From Pedobacter arcticus A12 (lineage in GTDB: Bacteria > Bacteroidota > Bacteroidia > Sphingobacteriales > Sphingobacteriaceae), in assembly GCF_000302595.1 (NCBI RefSeq), contig NZ_JH947128.1, forward strand, positions 522,287 through 586,286: 64,000 bases of DNA, written 5' to 3'. The notes under the pieces were generated by a model, which saw only the letters and a program-made list of their open reading frames with translations, was not told the origin of the DNA and did not search any database. The translations under genes and the position numbers were made by a program. This document shows positions 1 to 8,070 of the stretch, piece after piece (within the stretch, counting starts at the first letter, position 1; every line of letters starts with the position of its first letter).

Positions 1-2
1 AT

Positions 3-1577
3 TGGAGCAAAATTAAAGGCGCAGAAAACGTGGATGGCTTGGTAACAGCTGTAGTTGAAAGTTTTAATCCGCAACAGCCACAGAAAAGCATCACCCAATT
101 GTTGATAATCTATAAAGTGTTGGCAAAAGCCCAAAAAACTGACTTGGTAAACGAAAAACTAAACGAACTTAAAAATATCATTTTAGCCTGTAGCGGAACT
201 TGGTTTGAGGCGTATGCTATTGCTGCATTTAATGCTGTAAATACGCCTTATAATGTAAAGGTAGATTTGATATCGCAAAGCCCGGATGTTAGCATTACCG
301 TAAAAAATTGGGATAAAAAGGTTGCATTGCAACCTAACAAATTGACAACCGTTGAAGGTGAAAAAACCTCCGCAAACATCAGCCAGCCTTATTGGCTAGC
401 GGAGGCGCATGATATTGGCAGGTATCATCTTGCTAGTCAGAATTTATTGAATTATCCAGAAGGAAAACCGGCAGATTCGATCAATTTTTCAGTAAATATT
501 AATGGTGTAAATTTAGATTTCCAGCGCTCAATTGTTTACAAATACACGGATGCAGTGCGTGGCGAGGTTTACCAGCCCTTAGCAATTACACCACCAGTTA
601 CCGCAACCATTAGTACCAAAGCGTTTGTTTTTAACGAAGAAAAACAAAAAAGCATCACAGTTAAATTAAAAGCTTTCCAAAAAAATGCCCAAGGTACGCT
701 AACATTGCAAGCACCTAAAGGTTGGAAAATTTCTCCCAACAAATTAGATTTTGACCTTAAAGATAAGGATGAGGAAAAAAGTTTGGCATTTACCCTTTTA
801 CCTTTGCCCAATGCAGAAAATGGCCTGTTGAAAGCTACCGTTTTAATAGCTGGAAAAACATATGACAATGGCATTAAAACCATCAGTTATGAGCATATTC
901 CAACGATCACCTATTTCCCACCCGCTGAAGCAAAACTGGTAAAACTTGATTTAAAGAGTACCGCAAAAAACATAGGTTATATTGTAGGCGCTGGAGATCT
1001 AATTCCCGAAGCTTTACGCGAGATTGGTTTAAACGTTACTGTACTTTCGGAAAATGATTTGGCAAACAATAATTTGAGCAACTACGATGCAATTATTGCT
1101 GGCGTAAGACTATACAACGTTAACGAACGGATGAAGTTTGTGCAAAAAAAACTGATGGATTATGTAAAGAATGGTGGAGTTTACCTGGTTCAATATAACG
1201 TAAACCGTCCTCTAGTAATGGATAACATTGGTCCTTACCCTTTTACTATTGTAAGGGATCGGGTTACGGAAGAAAACGCAACAGTCAATTTTATAAACCC
1301 ACAGAGTAAAGCTTTAAATTTTCCAAATAAAATTACAACTGCTGATTTTGATGGTTGGATACAGGAACGTGGAATTTATTTTGCTAGTGAGGCAAGCAAA
1401 GAATATGAGAAACCTTTGAGCATGAAAGATACGGGCGAAAAAGAAAGTGAAGGTTCTTTACTGATTGCCAATTATGGCAAAGGCAAATTTGTTTATACTG
1501 GGTTGGTGTTTTTTAGAGAGTTGCCAGCGGGCGTTCCAGGAGCGTATCGGCTGTTTATGAATTTGTTGGCGAAGTAG
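3..1577 (+). CDS. PIG-L (LmbE-like) deacetylase family protein, C-terminal part
   Basis: The frame is open to the first base of the window, so the 5' end is missing and the GTG at 30 should not be taken as the start. What remains is about 525 residues. The middle (window residues about 180-300) looks like beta-sandwich, NEW3-type sequence. The last 200 residues form a ThuA/GATase-like module (motifs IGYIVGAGD, YDAIIAGVR, NGGVYLVQYN, GPYPFTI). From memory of the family, large Bacteroidota PIG-L deacetylases of about 830 residues end this way, with the zinc-dependent N-acetyl hydrolase domain at the N-terminus, here outside the window. The substrate is unknown; an envelope or extracellular sugar amide is likely. 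The family call rests on the C-terminal half only. Confidence 0.7.
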   Translation, partial: WSKIKGAENVDGLVTAVVESFNPQQPQKSITQLLIIYKVLAKAQKTDLVNEKLNELKNIILACSGTWFEAYAIAAFNAVNTPYNVKVDLISQSPDVSITVKNWDKKVALQPNKLTTVEGEKTSANISQPYWLAEAHDIGRYHLASQNLLNYPEGKPADSINFSVNINGVNLDFQRSIVYKYTDAVRGEVYQPLAITPPVTATISTKAFVFNEEKQKSITVKLKAFQKNAQGTLTLQAPKGWKISPNKLDFDLKDKDEEKSLAFTLLPLPNAENGLLKATVLIAGKTYDNGIKTISYEHIPTITYFPPAEAKLVKLDLKSTAKNIGYIVGAGDLIPEALREIGLNVTVLSENDLANNNLSNYDAIIAGVRLYNVNERMKFVQKKLMDYVKNGGVYLVQYNVNRPLVMDNIGPYPFTIVRDRVTEENATVNFINPQSKALNFPNKITTADFDGWIQERGIYFASEASKEYEKPLSMKDTGEKESEGSLLIANYGKGKFVYTGLVFFRELPAGVPGAYRLFMNLLAK

Positions 1578-1860
1578 GGTTTCTTTCCTCCGTCTTCACC
1601 GTTCATTCCGAATGAGGTACGAGGAGGAATCTGCAAGCGACGGAAACAGAATCTCTTTTTAACCCACTGCCCAAAAAAACACTGTTAAAGGTGGGACAGT
1701 GCAAAGGAATTTGCAGACCTCTCCTTTCGTCGAGGTGACGGGAAACTCTCTTCCCCACTGCCGTGTTAGGGATTGCAGTGGATACCGGCCAAGCGCCTAA
1801 TGCCTGTGTGCGTATGAAGGTAAAGCCCGACCCCGTTTTTCCCGGGGTAACACCCATATT
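1578..1860. repeat. Intergenic repeat mosaic with GTTAGGGAT element, copy A
   Basis: This 283-base gap between convergent genes is more GC-rich than its surroundings. It holds a core element on the + strand at 1763-1790 (GTGTTAGGGATTGCAGTGG and onward). The same core recurs at 4741-4770 (-), 30647-30671 (+) and 41953-41977 (-). A short GC-rich hairpin lies at 1830-1848 (ACCCC / GGGGT arms). The segment around 1713-1745 resembles dispersed Bacteroidota repeats of the type 'CTCCTTTCGTCGAGGTGACG'. An 84-codon minus-strand frame runs through it, but it looks like read-through of repeat sequence, not a gene. Confidence 0.6.
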
Positions 1861-3060
1861 TTACTCATCATCACTTCCGGCATTTGCACCCACACCTCTT
1901 CTCACCACTGGCATTCCTAAAATTTTATAAACGTCATCAATTTGATTGATGCTTCCGTTTACCAGATTGCTTAAAATCACGATGGTGATGTCACGTTTCA
2001 TATCCCGCAAATAAATATGACGGAAACCATGCCACCAGCCCGTGTGGTAAATTACCTGTTCTTTTCTAGCAGAGTCAATATACATACGCCAGCCCAAACC
2101 GTATCCAAAATAGTTGCTTTGCAATTTACTGTGTGGCGTATAGGCCGAGTCTAAAGTCTGTTGCTTTAATAATCTCCCGTCGCGTAGGGCTCGATCAAAT
2201 AAAAACAAATCCTCAACGGTAGAGTAAACTCCTTTATCGCCAGTAACACCATCTAAAAAATCCTGACGAACAGAACGACGCCAAATACGGTCATGCCCGA
2301 CTACATCTACCGGAATTTTCTCATATTTTGCAGTAGTGTAGATAGCGGTATTCTTCATCCCGCTAGGTTTAAAAATATGTTCCTGCATATAAATATCAAA
2401 ATCCTGCCCCGTCACTTTTTCTACAATGGCGGCCAGCAACATAAAATTACTGTTGTTATAATGGAATTGCCTATTTGGCGGAAAGTAAGGCGCTGGTTTA
2501 TGTTCTGCATAAAGCCTTATTACATCTTTATTGGTCATTCCTTTATACTTTTCTTTCCAAATGCCATCTGTAAAATAAACGTAATTGTTTAAACCAGATC
2601 GGTGCGAAAGCAACATCTCCACGGTAATGCCCTTGTAAGGGAACTCTGGGTAAAACTCGTCAACCGTTTGCGAAAGTTTTAATTTCCCTTGCTCCATGAG
2701 CATTAAAACTGCTGTAGCAGTCATCGGTTTAGAAACCGAAGCCAACTGAAACTTTGAATCTATTTTCAAAGAATCGCGGTGCAGGTAATCGGCCCATCCA
2801 AAAGTACCTTCATAAATAATTTTGCCTTTTTTGGCAATCAATACGTTGCCGTTATAATTTCGTTTACGGTGGATTTCTTTAAAATATTCGTCCAGTTTTT
2901 TATCGTTGTTTGCAGGATGAAAAATAAGCGACAGACTGTCTTTTTTAGAATTGTCAATTATTTTTTGTTTTGCTTTTTGTTCTTTAGAACCAGAGGAAGA
3001 GCAGGCACCTAAAATCAACACAGAAATCAATAAAAAATGGAACGGGCGAATCTTAATCAT
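1861..3060 (-). CDS. Serine hydrolase, beta-lactamase/class C family lipoprotein
   Basis: A 399-residue protein with a lipoprotein signal (hydrophobic stretch ending LILGAC, lipid-bearing Cys20). A beta-lactamase/transpeptidase-like fold follows. The SxxK nucleophile motif is SVSK (Ser108-Lys111), the YxN-type motif is in HYNNSNF, and the third motif is HTGWWHG near the C-terminus. Length and motifs fit the Pfam Beta-lactamase (PF00144) family, whose members include D-aminopeptidases, esterases and penicillin-binding-like enzymes. True beta-lactam resistance cannot be inferred. Expected to be membrane anchored and exported. It stands alone, facing away from fumC. Confidence 0.85.
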   Translation of the reverse strand: MIKIRPFHFLLISVLILGACSSSGSKEQKAKQKIIDNSKKDSLSLIFHPANNDKKLDEYFKEIHRKRNYNGNVLIAKKGKIIYEGTFGWADYLHRDSLKIDSKFQLASVSKPMTATAVLMLMEQGKLKLSQTVDEFYPEFPYKGITVEMLLSHRSGLNNYVYFTDGIWKEKYKGMTNKDVIRLYAEHKPAPYFPPNRQFHYNNSNFMLLAAIVEKVTGQDFDIYMQEHIFKPSGMKNTAIYTTAKYEKIPVDVVGHDRIWRRSVRQDFLDGVTGDKGVYSTVEDLFLFDRALRDGRLLKQQTLDSAYTPHSKLQSNYFGYGLGWRMYIDSARKEQVIYHTGWWHGFRHIYLRDMKRDITIVILSNLVNGSINQIDDVYKILGMPVVRRGVGANAGSDDE

Positions 3061-3151
3061 TGTAATTTTTAAACATTTTAAACGAGCGTTGAAATTAGAA
3101 ATTATATAGCGATAAAAACAAACAGAGTTTTACACATTAGTGTGCTAATAA

Positions 3152-3183
3152 TTGGGCTTTGACTGTAAAAAGGCTTAATTTTG
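3152..3183 (+). promoter_or_regulatory. Bacteroidota-type promoter of fumC
   Basis: A TAATTTTG element at 3176-3183 matches the TAnnTTTG -7 consensus of Bacteroidota housekeeping sigma. A TTG at 3152-3154 lies 21 bases upstream in the -33 position. Transcription would begin near 3189. That rules out a start codon at 3159 and supports ATG 3207. Confidence 0.55.
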
Positions 3184-3206
3184 TGCCCGTAACAAAAAGG
3201 AAACAA

Positions 3207-4604
3207 ATGGAATACAGAATAGAGCATGACACCATGGGTGAGGTTAAAGTTCCGGCAGAAAAATACTGGGGAGCACAAACCGAGCGTTCAAGAAATAATT
3301 TTAAAATTGGTCCGGAGGCTTCGATGCCTATCGAGATCATACATGCTTTTGCTTATTTGAAAAAGGCTGCTGCCATGGCAAATGCCGATTTAGGCGTTTT
3401 AGCACCAGAAAAAAGAGATTTAATTGCCAAAGCTTGTGATGAGATTTTAACTGGTAGCTTAGACAATGAGTTTCCGCTGGTAATTTGGCAGACAGGCTCC
3501 GGTACGCAATCAAACATGAATGCAAACGAAGTAATTGCCAATTATGCGCATGTAATGAACGGCGGTTCGTTAGCAGACGACAAAAAAGTTTTGCACCCCA
3601 ATGATGACGTAAACAAATCACAATCATCTAACGATACCTTTCCAACTGCCATGCACATTGCTACTTACAAGCAGGTGATGGAAGTCACCATTCCTGGTTT
3701 GGTGCTTCTGCGTGACACGTTAACAAAAAAATCAGAAGAGTTTGCTACGATTACCAAAACCGGTCGTACCCATTTTATGGATGCTACTCCGCTAACTTTG
3801 GGTCAGGAGTTTTCTGGTTATGCACAACAGATCACCAATTCCATCAGAACCATTAACAACGCTTTAGAAGCTGTAAAAGAACTAGCTTTAGGCGGTACAG
3901 CTGTTGGAACCGGCTTAAATACCCCAAAAGGTTATGATTTTTTAGTGGCAAAACATATTGCAACACTAACCAAACTGCCTTTTATCACTGCTCCAAATAA
4001 ATTTGAAGCTTTGGCAGCACATGATGCCATGGTAGAAATGTCTGGCGCATTAAAACGCACCGCGGTTTCTTTAATGAAAGTTGCTAATGATATCCGTATG
4101 TTGAGCTCGGGCCCACGTTGTGGAATTGGCGAAATCATCATTCCCGATAACGAACCAGGTTCTTCTATTATGCCGGGCAAAGTAAACCCAACCCAGCCAG
4201 AAGCCTTAACTATGGTTTGTGCACAGGTTATGGGTAATGATGTGGCGGTTTCTATTGGTGGTGCAACTGGTCATTTTGAACTGAACGTTTTTAAACCTGT
4301 AATTGCCTCAAACGTATTGCAATCTGCCCGTTTAATTGGCGATGCCTGCGTTTCTTTCACTAACAATTGTGCTGCTGGTATTTTACCAAATCTGCCAGAA
4401 ATCCAAAAGCATTTAGAAAATTCTTTGATGTTAGTAACAGCTTTAAATCCACATATCGGTTACGAAAACGCGGCTAAAATCGCGAAGAAAGCACATAAAG
4501 AAAATAAAACTTTACGTGAAGCCGCTGTAGAGTCCGGCTTGTTAACTACCGAACAGTTTACCGAATGGGTAAAACCTGAAGATATGGTAGGTTCATTGAA
4601 GTAA
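3207..4604 (+). CDS. fumC: Class II fumarate hydratase
   Basis: Catalyses reversible hydration of fumarate to malate in the TCA cycle (cytosolic homotetramer). The 465-residue protein starts [13 protein letters not shown] at ATG 3207, preceded by AAAAGG; an upstream in-frame ATG at 3159 lies before the likely promoter and is rejected. Signatures are [19 protein letters not shown] (active-site His/Asn region), [16 protein letters not shown], and the mobile loop [11 protein letters not shown] that carries the catalytic Ser. The HPNDDVN and TGHFELN motifs favour fumarase over aspartate ammonia-lyase of the same superfamily. A strong terminator follows at once, so it is probably monocistronic. 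Confidence 0.95.
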   Translation: MEYRIEHDTMGEVKVPAEKYWGAQTERSRNNFKIGPEASMPIEIIHAFAYLKKAAAMANADLGVLAPEKRDLIAKACDEILTGSLDNEFPLVIWQTGSGTQSNMNANEVIANYAHVMNGGSLADDKKVLHPNDDVNKSQSSNDTFPTAMHIATYKQVMEVTIPGLVLLRDTLTKKSEEFATITKTGRTHFMDATPLTLGQEFSGYAQQITNSIRTINNALEAVKELALGGTAVGTGLNTPKGYDFLVAKHIATLTKLPFITAPNKFEALAAHDAMVEMSGALKRTAVSLMKVANDIRMLSSGPRCGIGEIIIPDNEPGSSIMPGKVNPTQPEALTMVCAQVMGNDVAVSIGGATGHFELNVFKPVIASNVLQSARLIGDACVSFTNNCAAGILPNLPEIQKHLENSLMLVTALNPHIGYENAAKIAKKAHKENKTLREAAVESGLLTTEQFTEWVKPEDMVGSLK

Positions 4605-4611
4605 ATTATTG

Positions 4612-4648
4612 AAAACTCGCGAGGTACTAAAAACTTCGTGAGTTTTTT
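4612..4648 (+). terminator. Rho-independent terminator after fumC
   Basis: Arms AAAACTCGCGA (4612-4622) and TCGTGAGTTTT (4636-4646) pair over 11 bp with one G-U. The loop is 13 bases and the second arm runs into a T6 tract. It begins 8 bases after the fumC stop. Confidence 0.85.
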
Positions 4649-4649
4649 G

Positions 4650-4770
4650 AACGTCTAAATGATTTAGGCGTTTTAACGGTCCGCCAGCTGGCGGATGTAT
4701 CTTTTTTGTCATCCTGAGCGGAGTCGAAGGACAAAAAAAAGGATGCCGTTTCAATCCCTAACGCAACCTT
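4650..4770. repeat. Stack of three palindromes and GTTAGGGAT element, copy B
   Basis: Three adjacent hairpins are visible. AACGTCTAAA/TTTAGGCGTT spans 4650-4672. A perfect 16-bp palindrome TCCGCCAGCTGGCGGA lies at 4680-4695. TTTTTTGTC/GACAAAAAA (4702-4710, 4730-4738) encloses a 'CATCCTGAGCGGAGTCGAAGG'-like loop that is a familiar dispersed bacterial repeat. The reverse complement of 4741-4770 carries the GCGTTAGGGATTGAAACGG core shared with three other gaps in the window. No gene is seen. Confidence 0.65.
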
Positions 4771-4782
4771 GCCAACGCAAAA

Positions 4783-5280
4783 ATGAAATTTAAAACACAT
4801 CAATTACTGGCTTCAACAATAGTTTTCGTACTTTTTTTTACTGCTTGTAAGTTTAATAAAGTTGAAACGTCAGCTGGCGAAGCCTTTTTGCAAGGAAAAT
4901 GGACCGAAGATTCTCTAGCCAGTGAGCGTGAGCTTGTCTCCTATCAGCAATTTGATTTCACCTTTACTTGCGACTCATTTTATACCGTAATCAATAACTT
5001 CTCGAAAGTAGATTTACAGGGCGGTGCCTGTTACGAAAAAGGAACATGGAAAGAATATGCCAAGGGTTACTATAAAATAGCTGGCGATACTTTAAAGTTC
5101 AACGGCAACTTTGTAGACAATGAGTTTAAGTACAAAACGCAGGGAAGTTGCTATCGCAGCGGAAAGTTTACTGATTCTTTTATCATCAATCACAAATCAG
5201 ACAGTACACTAATTTTAAAAAGTTTAGAAACCGGAACACTACACCAATTAGTGCTAAGGGAAAGATTAAACTGTAAGTAA
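4783..5280 (+). CDS. Hypothetical small lipoprotein
   Basis: A 165-residue protein with a signal peptide and lipobox (VFVLFFTAC; Cys at about residue 22). The mature part has an even pattern of aromatic and beta-prone residues, several Cys (FTCDS, GGACYEKG, GSCYRSG, ERLNCK), and 'GTWKEYAKGYYKIAGDTL', a pattern like small lipocalin-type or META-like beta barrels. I do not recognise a specific family. It is probably membrane anchored in the periplasm. It follows fumC but is separated by a terminator and repeats, so a functional link to fumarase is not implied. Confidence 0.7.
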   Translation: MKFKTHQLLASTIVFVLFFTACKFNKVETSAGEAFLQGKWTEDSLASERELVSYQQFDFTFTCDSFYTVINNFSKVDLQGGACYEKGTWKEYAKGYYKIAGDTLKFNGNFVDNEFKYKTQGSCYRSGKFTDSFIINHKSDSTLILKSLETGTLHQLVLRERLNCK

Positions 5281-5413
5281 TTTTCACTGATCTTAAGCGC
5301 TTAGCGCTCGCATCAAGCCTTAACGTATTTACTGGTAAGCTTAAGTATTCCACAGTAAATCAACTCGGATTACAATAAAATCATTAAAAATTTCGCAAAG
5401 TCAATTTTCTTTA

Positions 5414-5421
5414 TAATTTTG
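5414..5421 (+). promoter_or_regulatory. -7 element of the trp leader promoter
   Basis: TAATTTTG fits TAnnTTTG and ends 7 bases before the leader peptide ATG. Transcription would start within a few bases of that ATG. GGAG at 5423-5426 could act as a ribosome site if it is transcribed. Confidence 0.5.
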
Positions 5422-5428
5422 CGGAGCA

Positions 5429-5506
5429 ATGAATAACAAAAACAATACAAACAGATGGTGGTGGCAAGGTAAAAACCTAGCTTCGGCAACCGTATTTGTA
5501 TATTAA
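5429..5506 (+). CDS. trpL: Tryptophan attenuation leader peptide
   Basis: A 25-codon ORF reading MNNKNNTNRWWWQGKN and onward to a TAA at 5504. It has three consecutive Trp codons at residues 10-12. Three adjacent TGG codons in a tiny ORF, followed 30 bases later by an intrinsic terminator and then trpE, form the classic layout of ribosome-mediated attenuation: stalling at the Trp codons when charged tRNA-Trp is scarce should let an antiterminator form. Too short for routine gene finders. The name is given by function and position, not by homology to the E. coli leader. Confidence 0.85.
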   Translation: MNNKNNTNRWWWQGKNLASATVFVY

Positions 5507-5538
5507 AGAAGAATTTAATCCAAACCTAAACAAATATG

Positions 5539-5569
5539 AACCCGACGCTAACCCGTCGGGTTTTTTTTT
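5539..5569 (+). terminator. trp attenuator (intrinsic terminator)
   Basis: A perfect hairpin with arms AACCCGACG (5539-5547) and CGTCGGGTT (5554-5562), a 6-base loop, and a run of nine T from 5561. It lies between the leader stop (5506) and trpE (5598). A possible antiterminator partner is GCTTCGG at 5480-5486, inside the leader ORF just after the Trp codons. It can pair with CCGACGC (5542-5548) at 6 of 7 positions. The pairing is inferred by eye. Confidence 0.85.
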
Positions 5570-5597
5570 GATTTAAGATTTGTAAAATATAAAAAGC

Positions 5598-7010
5598 ATG
5601 AAAACATTTAAATTAAATGTATCCTATAAAAAATTATTAGCAGACACCACAACGCCGGTGAGTATTTACTTGCGTTTACGTGATGTTTTTTCTAACAGCT
5701 TACTGTTAGAAAGCTCTGATTACCACAGCAGAGAAAACAGCATGAGCTATGTTTGTAGCGATCCAATAGCATCTATTATTTTAAACAAAGGCGTTTTAAC
5801 CAAAACCTATCCTGATGAAAGTATAGAGACTTTACAGCCGGGAACATTCAACCTCAGCGACGAAGTTTACACCTTCAGAAAGTGTTTTGAAAGTAATGCA
5901 GATACCAGTTTAAAATTCATCACCGATGGTTTATTTGGTTATTTTACCCACGAAGCTGTTGAGTTTTTTGAAGACATTAAACTAAAAACAGATGACAACG
6001 ACGAACGTGAAATCCCAACTTTTCAATACCACGTTTACCGTTACATTATTGCGATAGACCATTTTAAAAACGAACTCTACATCGTTAAAAACGAAACAGA
6101 ATTTGAAAAGGAAGAAAATGGCTTGGAAAAAGTTCAATACCTTATCCAAAACAAAAACTTCCCCGAATATAAGTTCAACCTGCAAGGAGAAGAAACCTCA
6201 AACCTAAAAGACGAGGAGTTTATCACTTTGGTTGAAACCATGAAGAAACACATTTACCGTGGCGATGTTTTCCAAATTGTTCCTTCTCGGGCTTTTCAAA
6301 CTTCTTTTTTAGGAGATGAATTCAACGTTTACCGAGCTTTGCGTTCTATCAACCCTTCGCCATATTTATTTTATTTCGATTACGGAAGTTTCAAAATATT
6401 TGGGTCTTCGCCAGAGGCACAGCTGACTATCAAAAAAGGCGTTGCTGCTATTTATCCAATTGCCGGCACATTCAAACGTTCTGGCAACGATATTCAGGAT
6501 AAAATAATTGCTGAAGAATTGCAGAAAGATCCTAAAGAATCTGCAGAACATGTTATGCTGGTAGATTTAGCCCGTAATGACTTGAGCAGACATTGTACCG
6601 AGGTTAAGGTAGAAGCATATAAAGAAGTTCAGTTTTACTCACATTTAATTCACTTGGTTTCTAAAGTAAGTGGTAAATTAAAGCCAGGCGTAAATCCGTT
6701 TAAAATTGTCTCAGATACGTTTCCAGCAGGTACGTTAAGTGGTGCGCCAAAATACAGAGCTATAGAGTTGATAGACCAGTATGAAAAAACAAAACGTAGC
6801 TTTTACAGTGGAGCCATCGGTTTTATGGGTTTTAATGGTGATTTCAACCACGCCATCATGATTCGTTCGTTTTTGAGCAAAGCCAATAAATTGCATTACC
6901 AAGCTGGCGCCGGAATTGTAGCCGATTCGGATCCCGCATCTGAACTGAACGAGGTAAACCATAAGATAGCAGCTTTAAGAAACGCGTTGAAGCAAGCAGA
7001 AGAAATATAA
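5598..7010 (+). CDS. trpE: Anthranilate synthase component I
   Basis: Converts chorismate plus ammonia (from TrpG) to anthranilate and pyruvate, the first step of tryptophan synthesis. The protein is 470 residues. The N-terminal domain carries LLLESSDYHSRE, corresponding to the LLES Trp-feedback site. The C-terminal chorismate-binding domain carries IVPSRAF, YPIAGTFKRSG, DLARNDLSRHC, PAGTLSGAPK and YSGAIGF. Presence of the feedback motif and a trpG two genes on favours TrpE over PabB or isochorismate synthase. It is under attenuation control by the leader at 5429-5569. A 71-base gap separates it from the next gene. Confidence 0.93.
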   Translation: MKTFKLNVSYKKLLADTTTPVSIYLRLRDVFSNSLLLESSDYHSRENSMSYVCSDPIASIILNKGVLTKTYPDESIETLQPGTFNLSDEVYTFRKCFESNADTSLKFITDGLFGYFTHEAVEFFEDIKLKTDDNDEREIPTFQYHVYRYIIAIDHFKNELYIVKNETEFEKEENGLEKVQYLIQNKNFPEYKFNLQGEETSNLKDEEFITLVETMKKHIYRGDVFQIVPSRAFQTSFLGDEFNVYRALRSINPSPYLFYFDYGSFKIFGSSPEAQLTIKKGVAAIYPIAGTFKRSGNDIQDKIIAEELQKDPKESAEHVMLVDLARNDLSRHCTEVKVEAYKEVQFYSHLIHLVSKVSGKLKPGVNPFKIVSDTFPAGTLSGAPKYRAIELIDQYEKTKRSFYSGAIGFMGFNGDFNHAIMIRSFLSKANKLHYQAGAGIVADSDPASELNEVNHKIAALRNALKQAEEI

Positions 7011-7081
7011 GCGGAAAGTCAAAGACGGAAAACTTAAAGCGAACTAAACAGTCTGCTTGCTTTCTGCCTTAAGCATAAAAA

Positions 7082-7378
7082 ATGGAATTAGCAACAGATT
7101 GTAAAAGCCTTACAGAGGTGAGAAATTGTATTGACGAGCTGGACAGAGAAATTATAAAACTGATTGGCAAAAGATACTCTTATGTGAAGAGAGCGGCCGA
7201 CTTTAAAACCGACGAACAAGCGGTAAAAGCTCCGGAGCGTTTTAAAAATATGCTACAAAAAAGAAAGGACTGGGCAACAGAAGAAAATCTCAATCCCGAT
7301 GTAATTGCTAAAATATATACAGATTTAGTGAATTACTTTATTGAAGAAGAATTAACCACTTGGAAGCAACGAAAATGA
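7082..7378 (+). CDS. AroQ-type chorismate mutase, PchB-like
   Basis: A 98-residue all-helical protein of the AroQ/chorismate mutase II fold (PF01817). Matching motifs are DCKSLTEVRNCIDELD (helix 1 with the active Arg), GKRYSYVKRAADFK (Arg/Lys pair and loop Lys) and APERFKNMLQKR. The pattern 'DC..L..VR..ID', 'YVK.A..FK', 'APER...ML..R..WA' is closer to Pseudomonas PchB (isochorismate pyruvate lyase with weak mutase activity) than to PheA-type domains. It could therefore rearrange chorismate to prephenate or cleave isochorismate to salicylate. No isochorismate synthase is seen, so mutase is the simpler guess. The stop overlaps the trpG ATG (ATGA), so the two are translationally coupled. Confidence 0.8.
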   Translation: MELATDCKSLTEVRNCIDELDREIIKLIGKRYSYVKRAADFKTDEQAVKAPERFKNMLQKRKDWATEENLNPDVIAKIYTDLVNYFIEEELTTWKQRK

Positions 7379-7941
7379 AAATATTAGTTATAGATAATTA
7401 CGATTCTTTCACCTATAATTTGGTGCATCTGTTGAACGAACTTGGTCACGAGGCCGAAGTTTGGAGAAATGACAAATTCAAGATTGAGGAGGTAGGAGCT
7501 TTTGATAAAATTTTGCTTTCACCCGGGCCAGGAATTCCTTCTGAGGCAGGATTACTTTTAGAAGTAATTAAAACTTACGCCAAAACAAAAAGCATTTTGG
7601 GCGTGTGCTTAGGTCAGCAAGCCATAGCCGAAGTTTTTGGTGGCGAATTGTACAACCTAGAAAAACCCGTTCACGGAACGGCAACCAATATTGTAATTAC
7701 CGACGCCGAAGAATTACTATTTAAAGGCTTACAAAGTGGATTCAAAATTGGTCGGTACCATTCGTGGGCAGTAAAACCAGAAAACCTCCCAGAAGAATTA
7801 TTGGTTACCGCAACTGACGAGAAAGGCGTAATGATGGCTTTACGCCACCGAGAACTTGATGTGCGTGGCGTTCAGTTTCACCCAGAGTCTGTACTTACAG
7901 AAAACGGAAAAGAAATGATCGCGAACTGGTTAAACGCCTAA
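7375..7941 (+). CDS. trpG: Anthranilate synthase component II (glutamine amidotransferase)
   Basis: Class I glutamine amidotransferase, 188 residues from ATG 7375, supplying ammonia to TrpE. The start at 7375 (MKILVIDNYDSFTYNL) is preferred over an in-frame ATG at 7360 because the family begins there. The nucleophile is Cys78 in GVCLGQQAIAE, the oxyanion segment is LLSPGPGIPSEAG, and the His-Glu pair is in GVQFHPESVLTENG. It overlaps the preceding mutase gene by 4 bases. It could also serve PabB if no separate pabA exists, as happens in other bacteria. A 129-base gap without a gene separates it from trpC, exactly where trpD is often found. Confidence 0.93.
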   Translation: MKILVIDNYDSFTYNLVHLLNELGHEAEVWRNDKFKIEEVGAFDKILLSPGPGIPSEAGLLLEVIKTYAKTKSILGVCLGQQAIAEVFGGELYNLEKPVHGTATNIVITDAEELLFKGLQSGFKIGRYHSWAVKPENLPEELLVTATDEKGVMMALRHRELDVRGVQFHPESVLTENGKEMIANWLNA

Positions 7942-8070
7942 GCTCATGGCTTAAAGCAGAAAGTTAAATGCCTGTACGGGATTGTAGACTGTAATTCCAT
8001 TTTAAAGAAAATATTGTTTTAAGATTTAAACGAGCTTTCAGCTTTTAGCTCAAAAATTCAGCTTATAAAA

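Noticed and set aside
1603-1857. 84-codon minus-strand ORF in the gap after the PIG-L gene
   Set aside because: It lies wholly in repeat sequence shared with other gaps and has no domain-like composition or promoter.
3159-3206. Upstream in-frame ATG of fumC
   Set aside because: It lies before the likely promoter -7 box and adds residues not typical of fumarases.
7942-8070. Remnant of trpD between trpG and trpC
   Set aside because: The 129 bases show no reading frame or motif of anthranilate phosphoribosyltransferase.
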